A DNA stretch of 51,376 nt, from NCBI GenBank assembly GCA_014378715.1, contig JACMNE010000124.1:1-51376 (forward strand), written 5' to 3'. The stretch's first letter is position 1, and each line of letters opens with the position of its first letter. The notes beneath the pieces were generated by a model. The model searched no databases and was not told the origin of the DNA. It saw only the letters and a list, made by a program, of their open reading frames with translations. Origin of the DNA: Microbacteriaceae bacterium. GTDB taxonomy: Bacteria > Actinomycetota > Actinomycetes > Actinomycetales > Microbacteriaceae. The position numbers and the translations under genes were made by a program. Below, one piece after another: positions 30,278 to 38,896 of the stretch.

Positions 30278-32328
30278 CCGCCTCGACCGCCCCCGCCCCC
30301 GCCGTCGGCACCCGCGCCGGCTCGTCCCGCCCCGGCGCCCTGCGCCGCATCGCTGCCGGATTAATCCGGGGCAGAGCGGATGTCGCGGCCTGGGAGCGCC
30401 CCGCCCTCCTCGGCCTCCTCCTCGCGACGGCCGTGCTCTACCTCTGGAACCTCGGGGTGAACGGGTGGGCCAACTCCTTCTACTCGGCCGCCGTTCAGGC
30501 CGGATCGGTCAACTGGGAGGCGTTCTTCTACGGCTCCTCCGACGGCGCGAACTCGATCACGGTCGACAAGCCGCCGGCGAGCCTCTGGCTGATGGCACTG
30601 TCGGTGCGCATATTCGGGCTCAGCTCGTGGGCCATCCTGCTGCCGGAGGCGATCATGGGCGTGGTCACCGTCGCCCTCGTCTACGTGATCGTGCGCCGCA
30701 ACTTCACCGCCCCCGCCGCCCTGGTCGCGGGCGGGGCGCTCGCGTTCACCCCGGTCGCTGCCCTGATGTTCCGCTTCAACAACCCCGACGCGCTGCTCGT
30801 GCTTCTTCTCACCCTCTCCGCCTACTTCACCCTCCGCGGAGTCGAGACGGCGAAGGTGCGCTGGGTGGTCTGGGCCGGGGTGATGGTCGGCCTCGGCTTC
30901 CTCACCAAGCAGTTGCAGGCGTTCCTGATCCTGCCCGCGCTCGCCGGCGTCTACCTCTGGGCCGCCCCGATCGGCTGGGGCAAGCGGATCGGGCACGCCT
31001 TCGCCGCGCTCGGCGCGGTCGTCGTCTCGGCCGGCTGGTGGGTCGCGATCGTCGAGCTCGTGCCGGCGGCGTTACGCCCCTATATCGGAGGGTCGCAGAC
31101 CAACAGCTTCCTCGAGCTCACTTTCGGCTACAACGGCCTCGGCCGCCTGAGCGGCAACGAGACCGGCAGCGTCGGCGGTGGGGCGGCCACGGGCGGCCAT
31201 TGGGGCACCACCGGCATCACCCGGCTGCTCGACGGCGACATCGGGGGCCAGATCGCCTGGCTCCTGCCCGCCGCACTCGTGCAGCTGGTCGTCGGCCTCC
31301 TGCTGCTGCGCCGGGCCCCGCGAATCGACGCCCGCCGGGCGACGCTCGTGCTCTTCGGCGGCTGGCTCGCGGTCACGGCCCTCGCCTTCAGCTTCATGGC
31401 CGGCATCTTCCACGCCTACTACACCGTGGCGCTCGCCCCCGCGATCGCCGGTGTCGTCGGGGCGGGCGGAGCGCTTCTCTGGGCCCGCCGCTCGGCCGTC
31501 TGGGCACGCATCGTGCTCGCCGCGACAGTCGCCGCCACCGCGATCTGGGGGTGGGTGCTGCTCAGCCGGGCCACGAACTGGCTGCCCTGGCTCGGCTGGC
31601 TCGTGATCGTGCTCGGTGTGGCGGCCGCCGTGCTGCTCCTCCTGCCGACCAAGGGGCGGATGCTCGCCGCAGCCACCCTCGCGATCACCCTGGTCAGCGC
31701 GCTCATCGCCCCCGCTGCCTACAGCCTCGAGACCGTGTCGACCGCCCACACCGGGTCCATCGTCACGGCCGGCCCCGCGGTGGCCGGGTCCATGGGAGCG
31801 TCGGGCGGCCGCTTCGGCGGCGACGGCGCCCGCGGCCCCCGCGGGGGCCAGCCGCCCACCGGCGGTGCCCCGACCGGTGCCCGCCCGGCGGGGGCCGTGC
31901 CCATGGGCGCGGTCCCCGCCGGAACGGGGATGGCGGCCGCTGGCGGACAGGACGGCGGTCGCGGTGGGATTGTCGGCCTCCTCGGTGGCGGGAGGGTGGG
32001 CTCGGCGGTCGTCGCAGCCCTCGAGGAGGGCGCCTCCGGCTACACCTGGATGGCGGCCACGGTGGGATCGATCACGGCAGCGGGCTATCAGCTCGAGTCG
32101 GGCAACCCCGTGATGGCGATCGGCGGATTCAACGGCAGCGACCCGTCACCGACCCTCGCCCAGTTCCAGGCGTATGTCGCGAACGGCGACATCCACTGGT
32201 TCATCTCCTCCGGCTCGTTCGGCGAGTCGAGCGGCGGGTCGAAGGCATCGTCGCAGATCGCCGCCTGGGTCGCGGCGAACTACACCGCCACCACGGTCGA
32301 CGGGGTGACACTCTACGACCTGTTCTAG
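30274..32328 (+). CDS. GT39-family membrane glycosyltransferase with YkcB-type C-terminal domain
   Basis: This 684-residue polytopic protein is of the ArnT/PMT family. The first extracytoplasmic loop has NSFYSAAVQAGSVNWEAFFYGSSDGANSITVDKPP, split over about 66-100, containing the acidic active-site region and the D-K-P-P motif. About a dozen helices reach to about residue 485. A Gly/Pro-rich linker (about 505-580) leads to a C-terminal globular domain (GYTWMAATVGSITAAGYQLESGNPVMAIGGFNGSDPSPTLAQF..DIHWFISSGSFG). It likely transfers a sugar from a polyprenyl-phosphate donor to a surface acceptor. The ATG overlaps the GT2-GtrA stop (ATGA); the frame is open upstream inside that gene. Acceptor unknown. 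Confidence 0.9.
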   Translation: MTASTAPAPAVGTRAGSSRPGALRRIAAGLIRGRADVAAWERPALLGLLLATAVLYLWNLGVNGWANSFYSAAVQAGSVNWEAFFYGSSDGANSITVDKPPASLWLMALSVRIFGLSSWAILLPEAIMGVVTVALVYVIVRRNFTAPAALVAGGALAFTPVAALMFRFNNPDALLVLLLTLSAYFTLRGVETAKVRWVVWAGVMVGLGFLTKQLQAFLILPALAGVYLWAAPIGWGKRIGHAFAALGAVVVSAGWWVAIVELVPAALRPYIGGSQTNSFLELTFGYNGLGRLSGNETGSVGGGAATGGHWGTTGITRLLDGDIGGQIAWLLPAALVQLVVGLLLLRRAPRIDARRATLVLFGGWLAVTALAFSFMAGIFHAYYTVALAPAIAGVVGAGGALLWARRSAVWARIVLAATVAATAIWGWVLLSRATNWLPWLGWLVIVLGVAAAVLLLLPTKGRMLAAATLAITLVSALIAPAAYSLETVSTAHTGSIVTAGPAVAGSMGASGGRFGGDGARGPRGGQPPTGGAPTGARPAGAVPMGAVPAGTGMAAAGGQDGGRGGIVGLLGGGRVGSAVVAALEEGASGYTWMAATVGSITAAGYQLESGNPVMAIGGFNGSDPSPTLAQFQAYVANGDIHWFISSGSFGESSGGSKASSQIAAWVAANYTATTVDGVTLYDLF

Positions 32329-32343
32329 CTCTTCCCACCCCCG

Positions 32344-32387
32344 GCACACAACGGCTGCACCGCTCTCGTGGTGGGGTCGTTGTGTGC
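32344..32387 (+). terminator. Hairpin after the GT39 gene
   Basis: GCACACAACG (32344-32353) pairs perfectly with CGTTGTGTGC (32378-32387). The loop contains a further CACC/GGTG pair. It begins 16 bp after the stop and ends 22 bp before the operator-like site upstream of the next regulator. No T-tract is present, so efficiency is uncertain. Confidence 0.55.
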
Positions 32388-32409
32388 TGCATACTGGGGA
32401 CGTTCACGA

Positions 32410-32427
32410 AATGTGAACGTACACATC
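32410..32427. promoter_or_regulatory. Weak arabinose-type operator upstream of the first arabinose regulator
   Basis: AATGTGAACGTACACATC is a degenerate copy (5 of 7 right-arm bases) of the 18-bp sites at 33522 and 38595, with the same CG centre. It overlaps a second inverted repeat, ACGTTCAC-GAAAT-GTGAACGT (32400-32420). It lies 28 bp before the regulator ATG and suggests autoregulation. Confidence 0.55.
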
Positions 32428-32455
32428 GCCAACGAAGCCGGGTTCGACACAGTCC

Positions 32456-33475
32456 ATGGAACCGCCCAAATCACGCGCCCCGAACATCCGGGATGTCGCC
32501 CGGCTGGCTGGAGTCTCGTACCAGACGGTCTCCCGTGTTCTCAACGACGCACCCAGCATCCGCCCCAGCACCCGGGCACGTGTCCTCGAGATGATCGAGA
32601 AGACCGGATACCGGCCGAACCAGGCCGCACGTGCGCTGGTCACCAGCAAGTCCCGCACCATCGGTGTGCTCATGGCGCAGACCGCGAACTACGGTCCGAC
32701 GACGAGCCTGCACGGCATCGAGGATGCGGCGAGGGATGCCGGCTACTTCGTCACGACAATGACCCTCCACAAACCCGACGTCGAGTCGATCAAAGCGGGG
32801 CTCGAACACCTGACTGGCCAGGCGATCGAGGGCCTGGTGGTGATCGCCCCGCAGGTGCGCGTGTTCGACGCATTCCGGAAGCTCGACCTGTCGATCCCGA
32901 TCGTCACGCTGGACTCGACGGCTGGCCACGGCCCCCGGTCGCTCTCCGTCGACCAGATCGCGGGCGCGAAGCTCGCCACCCGCCACCTGATCGACCTCGG
33001 CCACACCGAGATCGTGCACCTCGCCGGTCCGCAGGACTGGATCGAGGCGGAGGCGCGGATGACCGGGTTCCTCGAGGCCGTCGGCGAGGCCGATCTGCGC
33101 ACTCACCCTCCGTTCCTCGGCGACTGGACCGCGGACTTCGGGTACCGGGCCGGCTGGGAACTCACCCGGTTCCGGGACTTCACCGCTGTCTTCGCCGGGA
33201 ACGACCAGATGGCGCTCGGACTCATCCACGCGTTCCGCGCGGGTGGCCTCGACGTGCCCGGCGACGTGAGTGTCGTCGGGTTCGACGACATCCCGGAGGC
33301 CCGCCACTTCTGGCCGCCCCTCACCACGGTGCACCAGAACTTCGCCGAGCTCGGTCGGCGATCCGTCGCGCTCCTCCTCGGTGAGGTTGGGGGCGACGGA
33401 GGGACGGAGCAGGAACAGATCCTGCCCGAGCTGCGGGTGCGCGAGTCGACCGCCCCGCCCCGCGCCCAGCGCTGA
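32456..33475 (+). CDS. LacI/GalR-family regulator, first of the arabinose locus
   Basis: This 339-residue regulator has helix-turn-helix and hinge at residues 8-65 (NIRDVARLAGVSYQTVSRVLND, TGYRPNQAARALVTSKS) and a sugar-sensing domain (VFAGNDQMALGLIHAF, DVSVVGFDDIPEARHFWPPLTTVHQNF). The recognition helix Y-Q-T-V-S-R equals that of E. coli LacI, which contacts TGTGAGC half-sites; the operators at 33522 and 38595 contain TGTGA half-sites. It is therefore the best candidate repressor of araBDA and the importer. A weaker operator precedes its own gene. It is a paralogue of the regulator at 37511. Confidence 0.93.
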   Translation: MEPPKSRAPNIRDVARLAGVSYQTVSRVLNDAPSIRPSTRARVLEMIEKTGYRPNQAARALVTSKSRTIGVLMAQTANYGPTTSLHGIEDAARDAGYFVTTMTLHKPDVESIKAGLEHLTGQAIEGLVVIAPQVRVFDAFRKLDLSIPIVTLDSTAGHGPRSLSVDQIAGAKLATRHLIDLGHTEIVHLAGPQDWIEAEARMTGFLEAVGEADLRTHPPFLGDWTADFGYRAGWELTRFRDFTAVFAGNDQMALGLIHAFRAGGLDVPGDVSVVGFDDIPEARHFWPPLTTVHQNFAELGRRSVALLLGEVGGDGGTEQEQILPELRVRESTAPPRAQR

Positions 33476-33482
33476 TCCGCCC

Positions 33483-33541
33483 TTGACACCGCCGGCACCG
33501 GCCGCGGTAGCATAAGACCAAAATGTGAGCGATCACATTTT
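33483..33541 (+). promoter_or_regulatory. araBDA promoter with LacI-type operator
   Basis: TTGACA (33483-33488), 19-bp spacer, TAGCAT (33508-33513). Eight bases later comes the inverted repeat AATGTGAGCGATCACATT (33522-33539), whose arms extend to 22 bp (33520-33541). A repressor there would cover the transcription start. The same arrangement is found at 38555-38612. Confidence 0.85.
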
Positions 33542-33580
33542 GCCGGCATCACCCACCACCAGAACGACATAGGAGTCTCC

Positions 33581-35275
33581 GTGGCCCAGCAATCCATCCC
33601 GATCAGCGCCGACGACCGGTTCGTGATCGGCATCGACTACGGCACCCTCTCCGGCCGTGCCCTCGTGGTGCGGGTCGCCGACGGGGCCGAGATCGCCTCT
33701 GCGAGCCACGACTACGCCCATGCGGTGATGGACACCACCCTCGCCGCGACCGGCCGTCGCCTGCCGCCAGAGTGGGCGCTGCAGGTGCCCTCGGACTACG
33801 TGGAGGTGCTGAAGACCGCGGTGCCCGCCGCGGTGCGCGCAGCCGGCATCGACCCGGCCCAGGTCATCGGCGTCGGCACCGACTTCACCGCGAGCACCCC
33901 GATGCCCGTCATCGCCGACGGCACCCCGCTCAATGAGGTGCCGGGGTTCGCCGACCGACCGCACGCCTACGTGAAGCTCTGGAAGCACCACGCCGCGCAG
34001 GGCCAGGCTGACCGCATCAATGAGCTCGCTGCCTCCCGCGCCGAGAGCTGGCTGCCACGCTACGGCGGGCTCATCTCGAGCGAGTGGGAGTTCGCCAAGG
34101 GGCTCCAGCTGCTCGAGGAGGACCCGGAGCTCTACGCGCTCACCGACCACTGGCTCGAGGCCGCCGACTGGATCGTCTGGCAGCTCACCGGCCAGTACGT
34201 GCGCAACGCGTGCACCGCGGGCTACAAGGGCATCTATCAGGACGGCAGCTACCCCAGCCGCGAGTTCCTCGGAGCGCTCAACCCCGCATTCGCCGGGTTC
34301 GCCGATGACAAGGTCGCCCACACGATCGGCCAGCTGGGGGACAGCGCTGGCACCCTCACCGCAGAGGCCGCAGGGTGGACCGGCCTGCCGGAGGGCATCG
34401 CGGTCTCGGTCGGCAACATCGACGCGCACGTCACCGCCCCGGCTGCCGGTGCCGTCGAGCCCGGCCAGATGCTGGCGATCATGGGCACCTCCACCTGCCA
34501 CGTGATGAACTCCGACGTGCTCCGCGAGGTGCCGGGCATGTGCGGCGTCGTCGACGGAGGCATCGTCTCCGGCCTCTACGGCTACGAGGCCGGTCAGTCG
34601 GGCGTCGGCGACATCTTCGCCTGGTATGTGAAGAACCAGGTCCCCCCGTCCTACCACGAGGCAGCGGATGTCGCGGGCCTCAGCATCCACGAGCACCTGA
34701 CACAGCTCGTGCGCGACCAGCCGGTCGGCGGCCACGGTCTCGTCGCCCTCGACTGGCAGAGCGGCAACCGCTCGGTGCTCGTGGACCACGAGCTGAGTGG
34801 GGTCGTGCTCGGCACGACGCTCACCACCCGCCCGGAGGAGATCTATCGCGCCCTGTTCGAGGCCACAGCCTTCGGCACCCGGGTGATCGTCGAGACCTTC
34901 GGCGCGAGCGGAGTTCCGGTGACCGAGTTCATCGTGGCAGGCGGCCTCCTCCGCAACAGCTTCCTGATGCAGACCTACTGCGACATCCTGCGGATGCCGA
35001 TCTCCACGATCGCCAGTGACCAGGGACCCGCTCTCGGGTCCGCCATCCACGCGGCGGTCGCCGCTGGTGCCTATCCCGACATCCGTTCGGCAGGACAGGT
35101 CATGGGCAGGGTCAACCGGGCCGTCTACACGCCCGACGAGGCGGCCGCGGACGCCTACGACCTGCTGTTCTCCGAGTACACCCGCCTCTACGACTACTTC
35201 GGCCGCGGAGGCAACGACGTGATGCACCGGTTGAAGGCCATCAAGCGCACGGCACTGACGGGAGAGATCTCATGA
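33581..35275 (+). CDS. araB: Ribulokinase
   Basis: AraB phosphorylates L-ribulose with ATP to L-ribulose 5-phosphate in L-arabinose breakdown. This 564-residue FGGY kinase shows the N-terminal phosphate loop FVIGIDYGTLSGRALVV, SASHDYAHAVMDTT, GVGTDFTASTPMPV, MGTSTCHVMNSD, the ribulokinase-typical LDWQSGNRSVLVDHELSG and the second ATP-side motif FIVAGGLLRNSFLMQTYCDIL. Length matches the family. The GTG has AGGAG nine bases upstream. The stop overlaps araD (ATGA). The dedicated promoter and operator lie 40-100 bp upstream. Confidence 0.96.
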   Translation: MAQQSIPISADDRFVIGIDYGTLSGRALVVRVADGAEIASASHDYAHAVMDTTLAATGRRLPPEWALQVPSDYVEVLKTAVPAAVRAAGIDPAQVIGVGTDFTASTPMPVIADGTPLNEVPGFADRPHAYVKLWKHHAAQGQADRINELAASRAESWLPRYGGLISSEWEFAKGLQLLEEDPELYALTDHWLEAADWIVWQLTGQYVRNACTAGYKGIYQDGSYPSREFLGALNPAFAGFADDKVAHTIGQLGDSAGTLTAEAAGWTGLPEGIAVSVGNIDAHVTAPAAGAVEPGQMLAIMGTSTCHVMNSDVLREVPGMCGVVDGGIVSGLYGYEAGQSGVGDIFAWYVKNQVPPSYHEAADVAGLSIHEHLTQLVRDQPVGGHGLVALDWQSGNRSVLVDHELSGVVLGTTLTTRPEEIYRALFEATAFGTRVIVETFGASGVPVTEFIVAGGLLRNSFLMQTYCDILRMPISTIASDQGPALGSAIHAAVAAGAYPDIRSAGQVMGRVNRAVYTPDEAAADAYDLLFSEYTRLYDYFGRGGNDVMHRLKAIKRTALTGEIS

Positions 35276-35985
35276 GCCTGGGTGGAGACATCCAGCGTGT
35301 CCGGGAGGACGTCGCTGCGCTGCACGAGCAGCTGACCAGGTACGGACTGGTGATCTGGACCGGGGGCAACATCTCGGGGCGCGTGCCAGGTGCCGACCTG
35401 TTCGTGATCAAGCCGAGCGGGGTCGAGTACGACGACCTTGACGCGTCGAACATGATCCTCTGCGACCTCGACGGGGTGGTCATCCCTGGGTCGGAGGGGT
35501 CCGAACGGAGCCCGTCGAGCGACACCGCCGCCCACGCCTACGTGTACCGCAACATGCCGCAGGTCGGCGGAGTCGTACACACGCACTCCACCTATGCGAC
35601 GGCATGGGCAGCCCGCGGTGAGGCGATCCCCTGTGTGATCACCGGCCAGGCCGACGAGTTCGGCGGGGAGATCCCGATCGGGCCGTTCGCCATCATCGGC
35701 GATGAGTCGATCGGCCGGGGCATCGTCGAGACGCTCTCCGGCCACCGTTCGCGCGCCGTCCTCATGCAGAACCACGGTGTGTTCACGATCGGATCCGACC
35801 CTCGCGACGCCGTGAAGGCCGCCGTGATGGCCGAGGACGTCGCCCGAACCGTGCACATCTCCCGCCAGCTCGGCGCCCCGATCCCCATTCCGCAGGACAA
35901 GATCGACTCCCTGTTCGACCGATACCAGAACGTCTACGGCCAGGCGCCGGCCGGAACCCCCAACCTCGAAGGAACCCCATCATGA
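35272..35985 (+). CDS. araD: L-ribulose-5-phosphate 4-epimerase
   Basis: AraD interconverts L-ribulose 5-phosphate and D-xylulose 5-phosphate, feeding arabinose carbon into the pentose phosphate pathway. This 237-residue class II aldolase-like protein has [26 protein letters not shown], the metal ligands in [13 protein letters not shown] and the third His in [11 protein letters not shown]. The start overlaps araB and the stop overlaps araA, both by ATGA, so the three genes are one coupled operon in the order B-D-A. Confidence 0.96.
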   Translation: MSLGGDIQRVREDVAALHEQLTRYGLVIWTGGNISGRVPGADLFVIKPSGVEYDDLDASNMILCDLDGVVIPGSEGSERSPSSDTAAHAYVYRNMPQVGGVVHTHSTYATAWAARGEAIPCVITGQADEFGGEIPIGPFAIIGDESIGRGIVETLSGHRSRAVLMQNHGVFTIGSDPRDAVKAAVMAEDVARTVHISRQLGAPIPIPQDKIDSLFDRYQNVYGQAPAGTPNLEGTPS

Positions 35986-37502
35986 GCCGCTCGATCATCC
36001 CCGACCTCGCCGCCTACGAGGTCTGGTTCGTCACCGGAAGCCAGAACCTCTATGGCGAGGAGACGCTGCGCCAGGTCGCCGAGCAGTCGCAGGCGATCTC
36101 CGACGCGCTGCAGGCGTCGACCGGGATCCCCGTGACCGTCACCTGGAAGCCCGTGCTCAAGGATTCCGACTCGATCCGCCGACTTGCCCTCGACGCCAAC
36201 GCCGCGGACAACGTCGTCGGGGTGATCGCCTGGATGCACACCTTCAGCCCCGCGAAGATGTGGATCACGGGCCTCGACCTACTGCGCAAGCCGCTCCTGC
36301 ACTTGCACACCCAGGCGAACGTCGCGCTGCCGTGGTCCGACATCGACATGGACTTCATGAACCTGAACCAGGCCGCCCACGGCGACCGGGAGTTCGGCTA
36401 CATCCAGACCCGCCTCGGAGTGGTGCGCAAGACTGTCGTCGGCCACGTCTCCGACCCCGCCGTCACCGCGAAGATCGGCACCTGGACGCGGGCAGCGGCC
36501 GGCTGGTCGGCCACCCACGACCTCAAGCTCGCCCGCTTCGGCGACAACATGCGCTTCGTCGCCGTCACCGAGGGGGACAAGACCGAGGCCGAGCTGCAGT
36601 TCGGGGTGCAGGTCAACACCTGGGGGGTGAACGAGCTCGTCGAGGCCGTCGATGCGTCGTCCGAGGCGGATGTCGATGCCCTCGTCGCCGAGTACGAGGG
36701 GCTGTACACCGTGGTGCCGGAGCTGCGCCGCGGCGGTGACCGCCACGAGTCGCTGCGCGACGGTGCCCGGATCGAGCTGGGCCTACGCTCGTTCCTCGAG
36801 GCGGGCGGCTTCAGCGCATTCACCACGAGCTTCGAGGACCTCGGCGGGCTCCGTCAGCTCCCCGGTCTCGCCGTGCAGCGACTGATGGCCGATGGCTACG
36901 GGTTCGGTGCAGAGGGAGACTGGAAGACCGCCGTTCTCGTCCGCGCTGCCAAGGTCATGGGCTCCGGCCTGCCGGGCGGCGCCTCGCTGATGGAGGATTA
37001 CACCTACGACATGCAGCCTGGCCGGGAGCTCATCCTCGGCGCACACATGCTCGAGGTCTGCCCGTCGCTGACCACCTCGAAGCCGACCCTGGAGATCCAC
37101 GCCCTCGGCATCGGCGACCGCGGCGACCCGGTACGGCTCGTCTTCGACACGGATGCCGGCCCGGCCGTCGTCGTCGCGCTCTCGGACATGCGAGACCGCT
37201 TCCGCCTGGTGGCGAACGTCGTCGAGGTCGTGCCGCTGCCACATCCGCTGCCCAAGCTCCCCGTGGCCCGCGCCGTCTGGAAGCCGGAACCCGACTTCGC
37301 CACGAGCGCTGCGGCGTGGCTGACGGCCGGCGCCGCTCATCACACGGTCATGTCGACTGCGGTGGGGCTCGAGGTCTTCGAGGATTTCGCCGAGATGTCG
37401 CGCAACGAGCTCGTGGTCATCGATCGGCATACGAACCTGCGCGATTTCGCCCGTGAGCTGCGCTGGAATCAGGCCTACTACCGCCTCGCCAGGGGACTCT
37501 GA
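35982..37502 (+). CDS. araA: L-arabinose isomerase
   Basis: AraA converts L-arabinose to L-ribulose using Mn2+. The 506-residue protein has the expected start [19 protein letters not shown] and [27 protein letters not shown] (split). Metal-site candidates are Glu in [13 protein letters not shown] and [11 protein letters not shown], and His in [11 protein letters not shown] and GAAHHTVMS. Length is normal. The ATG overlaps araD. The second lacI-type gene begins 9 bp after the stop and is probably cotranscribed. Confidence 0.97.
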   Translation: MSRSIIPDLAAYEVWFVTGSQNLYGEETLRQVAEQSQAISDALQASTGIPVTVTWKPVLKDSDSIRRLALDANAADNVVGVIAWMHTFSPAKMWITGLDLLRKPLLHLHTQANVALPWSDIDMDFMNLNQAAHGDREFGYIQTRLGVVRKTVVGHVSDPAVTAKIGTWTRAAAGWSATHDLKLARFGDNMRFVAVTEGDKTEAELQFGVQVNTWGVNELVEAVDASSEADVDALVAEYEGLYTVVPELRRGGDRHESLRDGARIELGLRSFLEAGGFSAFTTSFEDLGGLRQLPGLAVQRLMADGYGFGAEGDWKTAVLVRAAKVMGSGLPGGASLMEDYTYDMQPGRELILGAHMLEVCPSLTTSKPTLEIHALGIGDRGDPVRLVFDTDAGPAVVVALSDMRDRFRLVANVVEVVPLPHPLPKLPVARAVWKPEPDFATSAAAWLTAGAAHHTVMSTAVGLEVFEDFAEMSRNELVVIDRHTNLRDFARELRWNQAYYRLARGL

Positions 37503-37510
37503 CCGTCGTC

Positions 37511-38545
37511 ATGGCGAACATCACGGACGTCGCGAAGCTCGCGGGGGTCTCGCACCAGACCGTATCCCGGGTGCTGAACGACGTGGGCACCGTGCGCCCG
37601 GAGACCCGGGCACGGGTGGACGCGGCGATCCGAGAGCTCAACTACCGGCCGAGTGCCGCGGCGCGCGCACTCGTCAGAGGGAGGTCGAGGACGCTCGGCC
37701 TGATCGCCACCGGCGCCCCGCTCTACGGGCCGTCGAGCACGATGCTCGCCTTCAACGAGGCAGCACGCGCGGCGGGATACCGGGTCTCGATGGCCAGCAT
37801 GGCATCGGTCGACCTCGGCGCGATGGTCGACGCCATCGACGTGCTCCTCGGCCAGGACGTCGAGGCGCTCGTGGTGATCGTGGCGGATGTCGCGGCCTTC
37901 GATGCCCTGGCCGGACTCCGCGTCGACATCCCGCTCGTCGCCGCGGAGAGCAGCGGTCGGCAGGGGCTGTTCAGCGTCTCGATCGACCAGTATGCGGGGG
38001 CGAGGCTCGCCGTGCGTCACCTCGTGGGGCTCGGACACCGGCGGATCCTCCATGTCGCGGGCCCGCGGGGGTCGGTCGACGCGGCCGAGCGCGTGCGCGG
38101 CTGGCGGGCGGAGCTGGACAGCGCCGGGCTTCCGGGGAGCCCGCCTGTCGTCGGCACCTGGCTGGCCAGGAGCGGATTCGAGATCGGGGAGCTGCTCGCC
38201 GATGACGGCAGTCTCGGCAAGGAAGGCGCCACCGCCGTCTTCTGTGCCAACGACCAGATGGCGATCGGGCTCCTGCATGCGCTCCATCTCGCGGGAATCC
38301 GGGTGCCGGAGGACGTGAGTGTCGTCGGTTTCGATGACATCCCCGAGGCCGCACACTTCCGTCCGCCGCTCACCACCGTGCGGCAGGACTTCCACGACCT
38401 CGGTTCCCGGCTGATGGCCACCGTGCTGGCCGCGCTCGGCGGTGGCGTCGTGGAGAACCCGGCACAGACCACCCCCGGTCTTGTGGAGCGCGCTTCGACG
38501 GCACCACCGCCGGGGTACGCGGCCCGATCCGTTACCGAACCGTGA
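37511..38545 (+). CDS. LacI/GalR-family regulator, second of the arabinose locus
   Basis: This 344-residue regulator has helix-turn-helix NITDVAKLAGVSHQTVSRVLND (residues 3-24), hinge LNYRPSAAARALVRG, and a sensor domain with FCANDQMAIGLLHALHLAGI and VSVVGFDDIPEAAHFRPPLTTVRQDF. It is clearly paralogous to the regulator at 32456 and differs in the recognition helix only at the first specificity residue (His for Tyr). It follows araA by 8 bp and probably belongs to that operon. It may sense a different sugar or intermediate while reading similar TGTGA operators. The importer operon starts downstream. Confidence 0.93.
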   Translation: MANITDVAKLAGVSHQTVSRVLNDVGTVRPETRARVDAAIRELNYRPSAAARALVRGRSRTLGLIATGAPLYGPSSTMLAFNEAARAAGYRVSMASMASVDLGAMVDAIDVLLGQDVEALVVIVADVAAFDALAGLRVDIPLVAAESSGRQGLFSVSIDQYAGARLAVRHLVGLGHRRILHVAGPRGSVDAAERVRGWRAELDSAGLPGSPPVVGTWLARSGFEIGELLADDGSLGKEGATAVFCANDQMAIGLLHALHLAGIRVPEDVSVVGFDDIPEAAHFRPPLTTVRQDFHDLGSRLMATVLAALGGGVVENPAQTTPGLVERASTAPPPGYAARSVTEP

Positions 38546-38554
38546 AGAGAACAC

Positions 38555-38612
38555 TTGACATGGGGGTGGATTCGTCGCTTAGCATGTACTCGGTAATGTG
38601 ACCGTTCACATT
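38555..38612 (+). promoter_or_regulatory. Promoter of the monosaccharide importer operon with LacI-type operator
   Basis: TTGACA (38555-38560), 19-bp spacer, TAGCAT (38580-38585); nine bases later the inverted repeat AATGTGACCGTTCACATT (38595-38612). This matches the araBDA promoter in both boxes, spacing and operator position. It implies a leader of about 290 nt before the binding-protein gene. Confidence 0.85.
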
Positions 38613-38665
38613 GAAACGCATTCAACTTCACCACCATCCGCAATGCATGACGAAGAGGTCAAGCC

Positions 38666-38815
38666 GTGAGCAACATCCGCTGTACCTCCGCCCCGGCGGT
38701 CTCTGTCAGGTCGACATCCGTCTGTCTGCCCGGCGCTCCCCTCACCGACGGATCCCTCGTGCGCCGCACCGCGCACTGCCCCGACTCGCCCCATACCGGC
38801 CTCCCGGCCGCGTAG
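38666..38815 (+). CDS. Possible 49-residue small ORF in the importer leader
   Basis: In the 351-bp gap 38546-38896 a GTG at 38666 with GAAGAGG seven bases upstream opens a 49-codon frame ending in TAG at 38813. The product would start MSNIRCTSAPAVSVRSTSV and has no hydrophobic segment. It contains three Cys and resembles nothing I recognise. It could be a regulatory leader peptide, a small protein, a decayed gene end or chance. The rest of the gap (38816-38896) holds the Shine-Dalgarno of the next gene and a GGCCGGCC palindrome. Confidence 0.25.
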   Translation: MSNIRCTSAPAVSVRSTSVCLPGAPLTDGSLVRRTAHCPDSPHTGLPAA

Positions 38816-38896
38816 CAGGCAGAAAGTGGGCCGGCCGTCACTGACGAGGCCGACCCCAGCACCTGGAAGTCCACAGCACCAACGAAAGGAAACACA

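Noticed and set aside
38611-38844. 77-codon frame in the importer leader starting at 38611
   Set aside because: It begins inside the operator, has no ribosome-binding site and has shadow-like Arg/Pro/His composition. The GTG frame at 38666 is the better, still weak, candidate.
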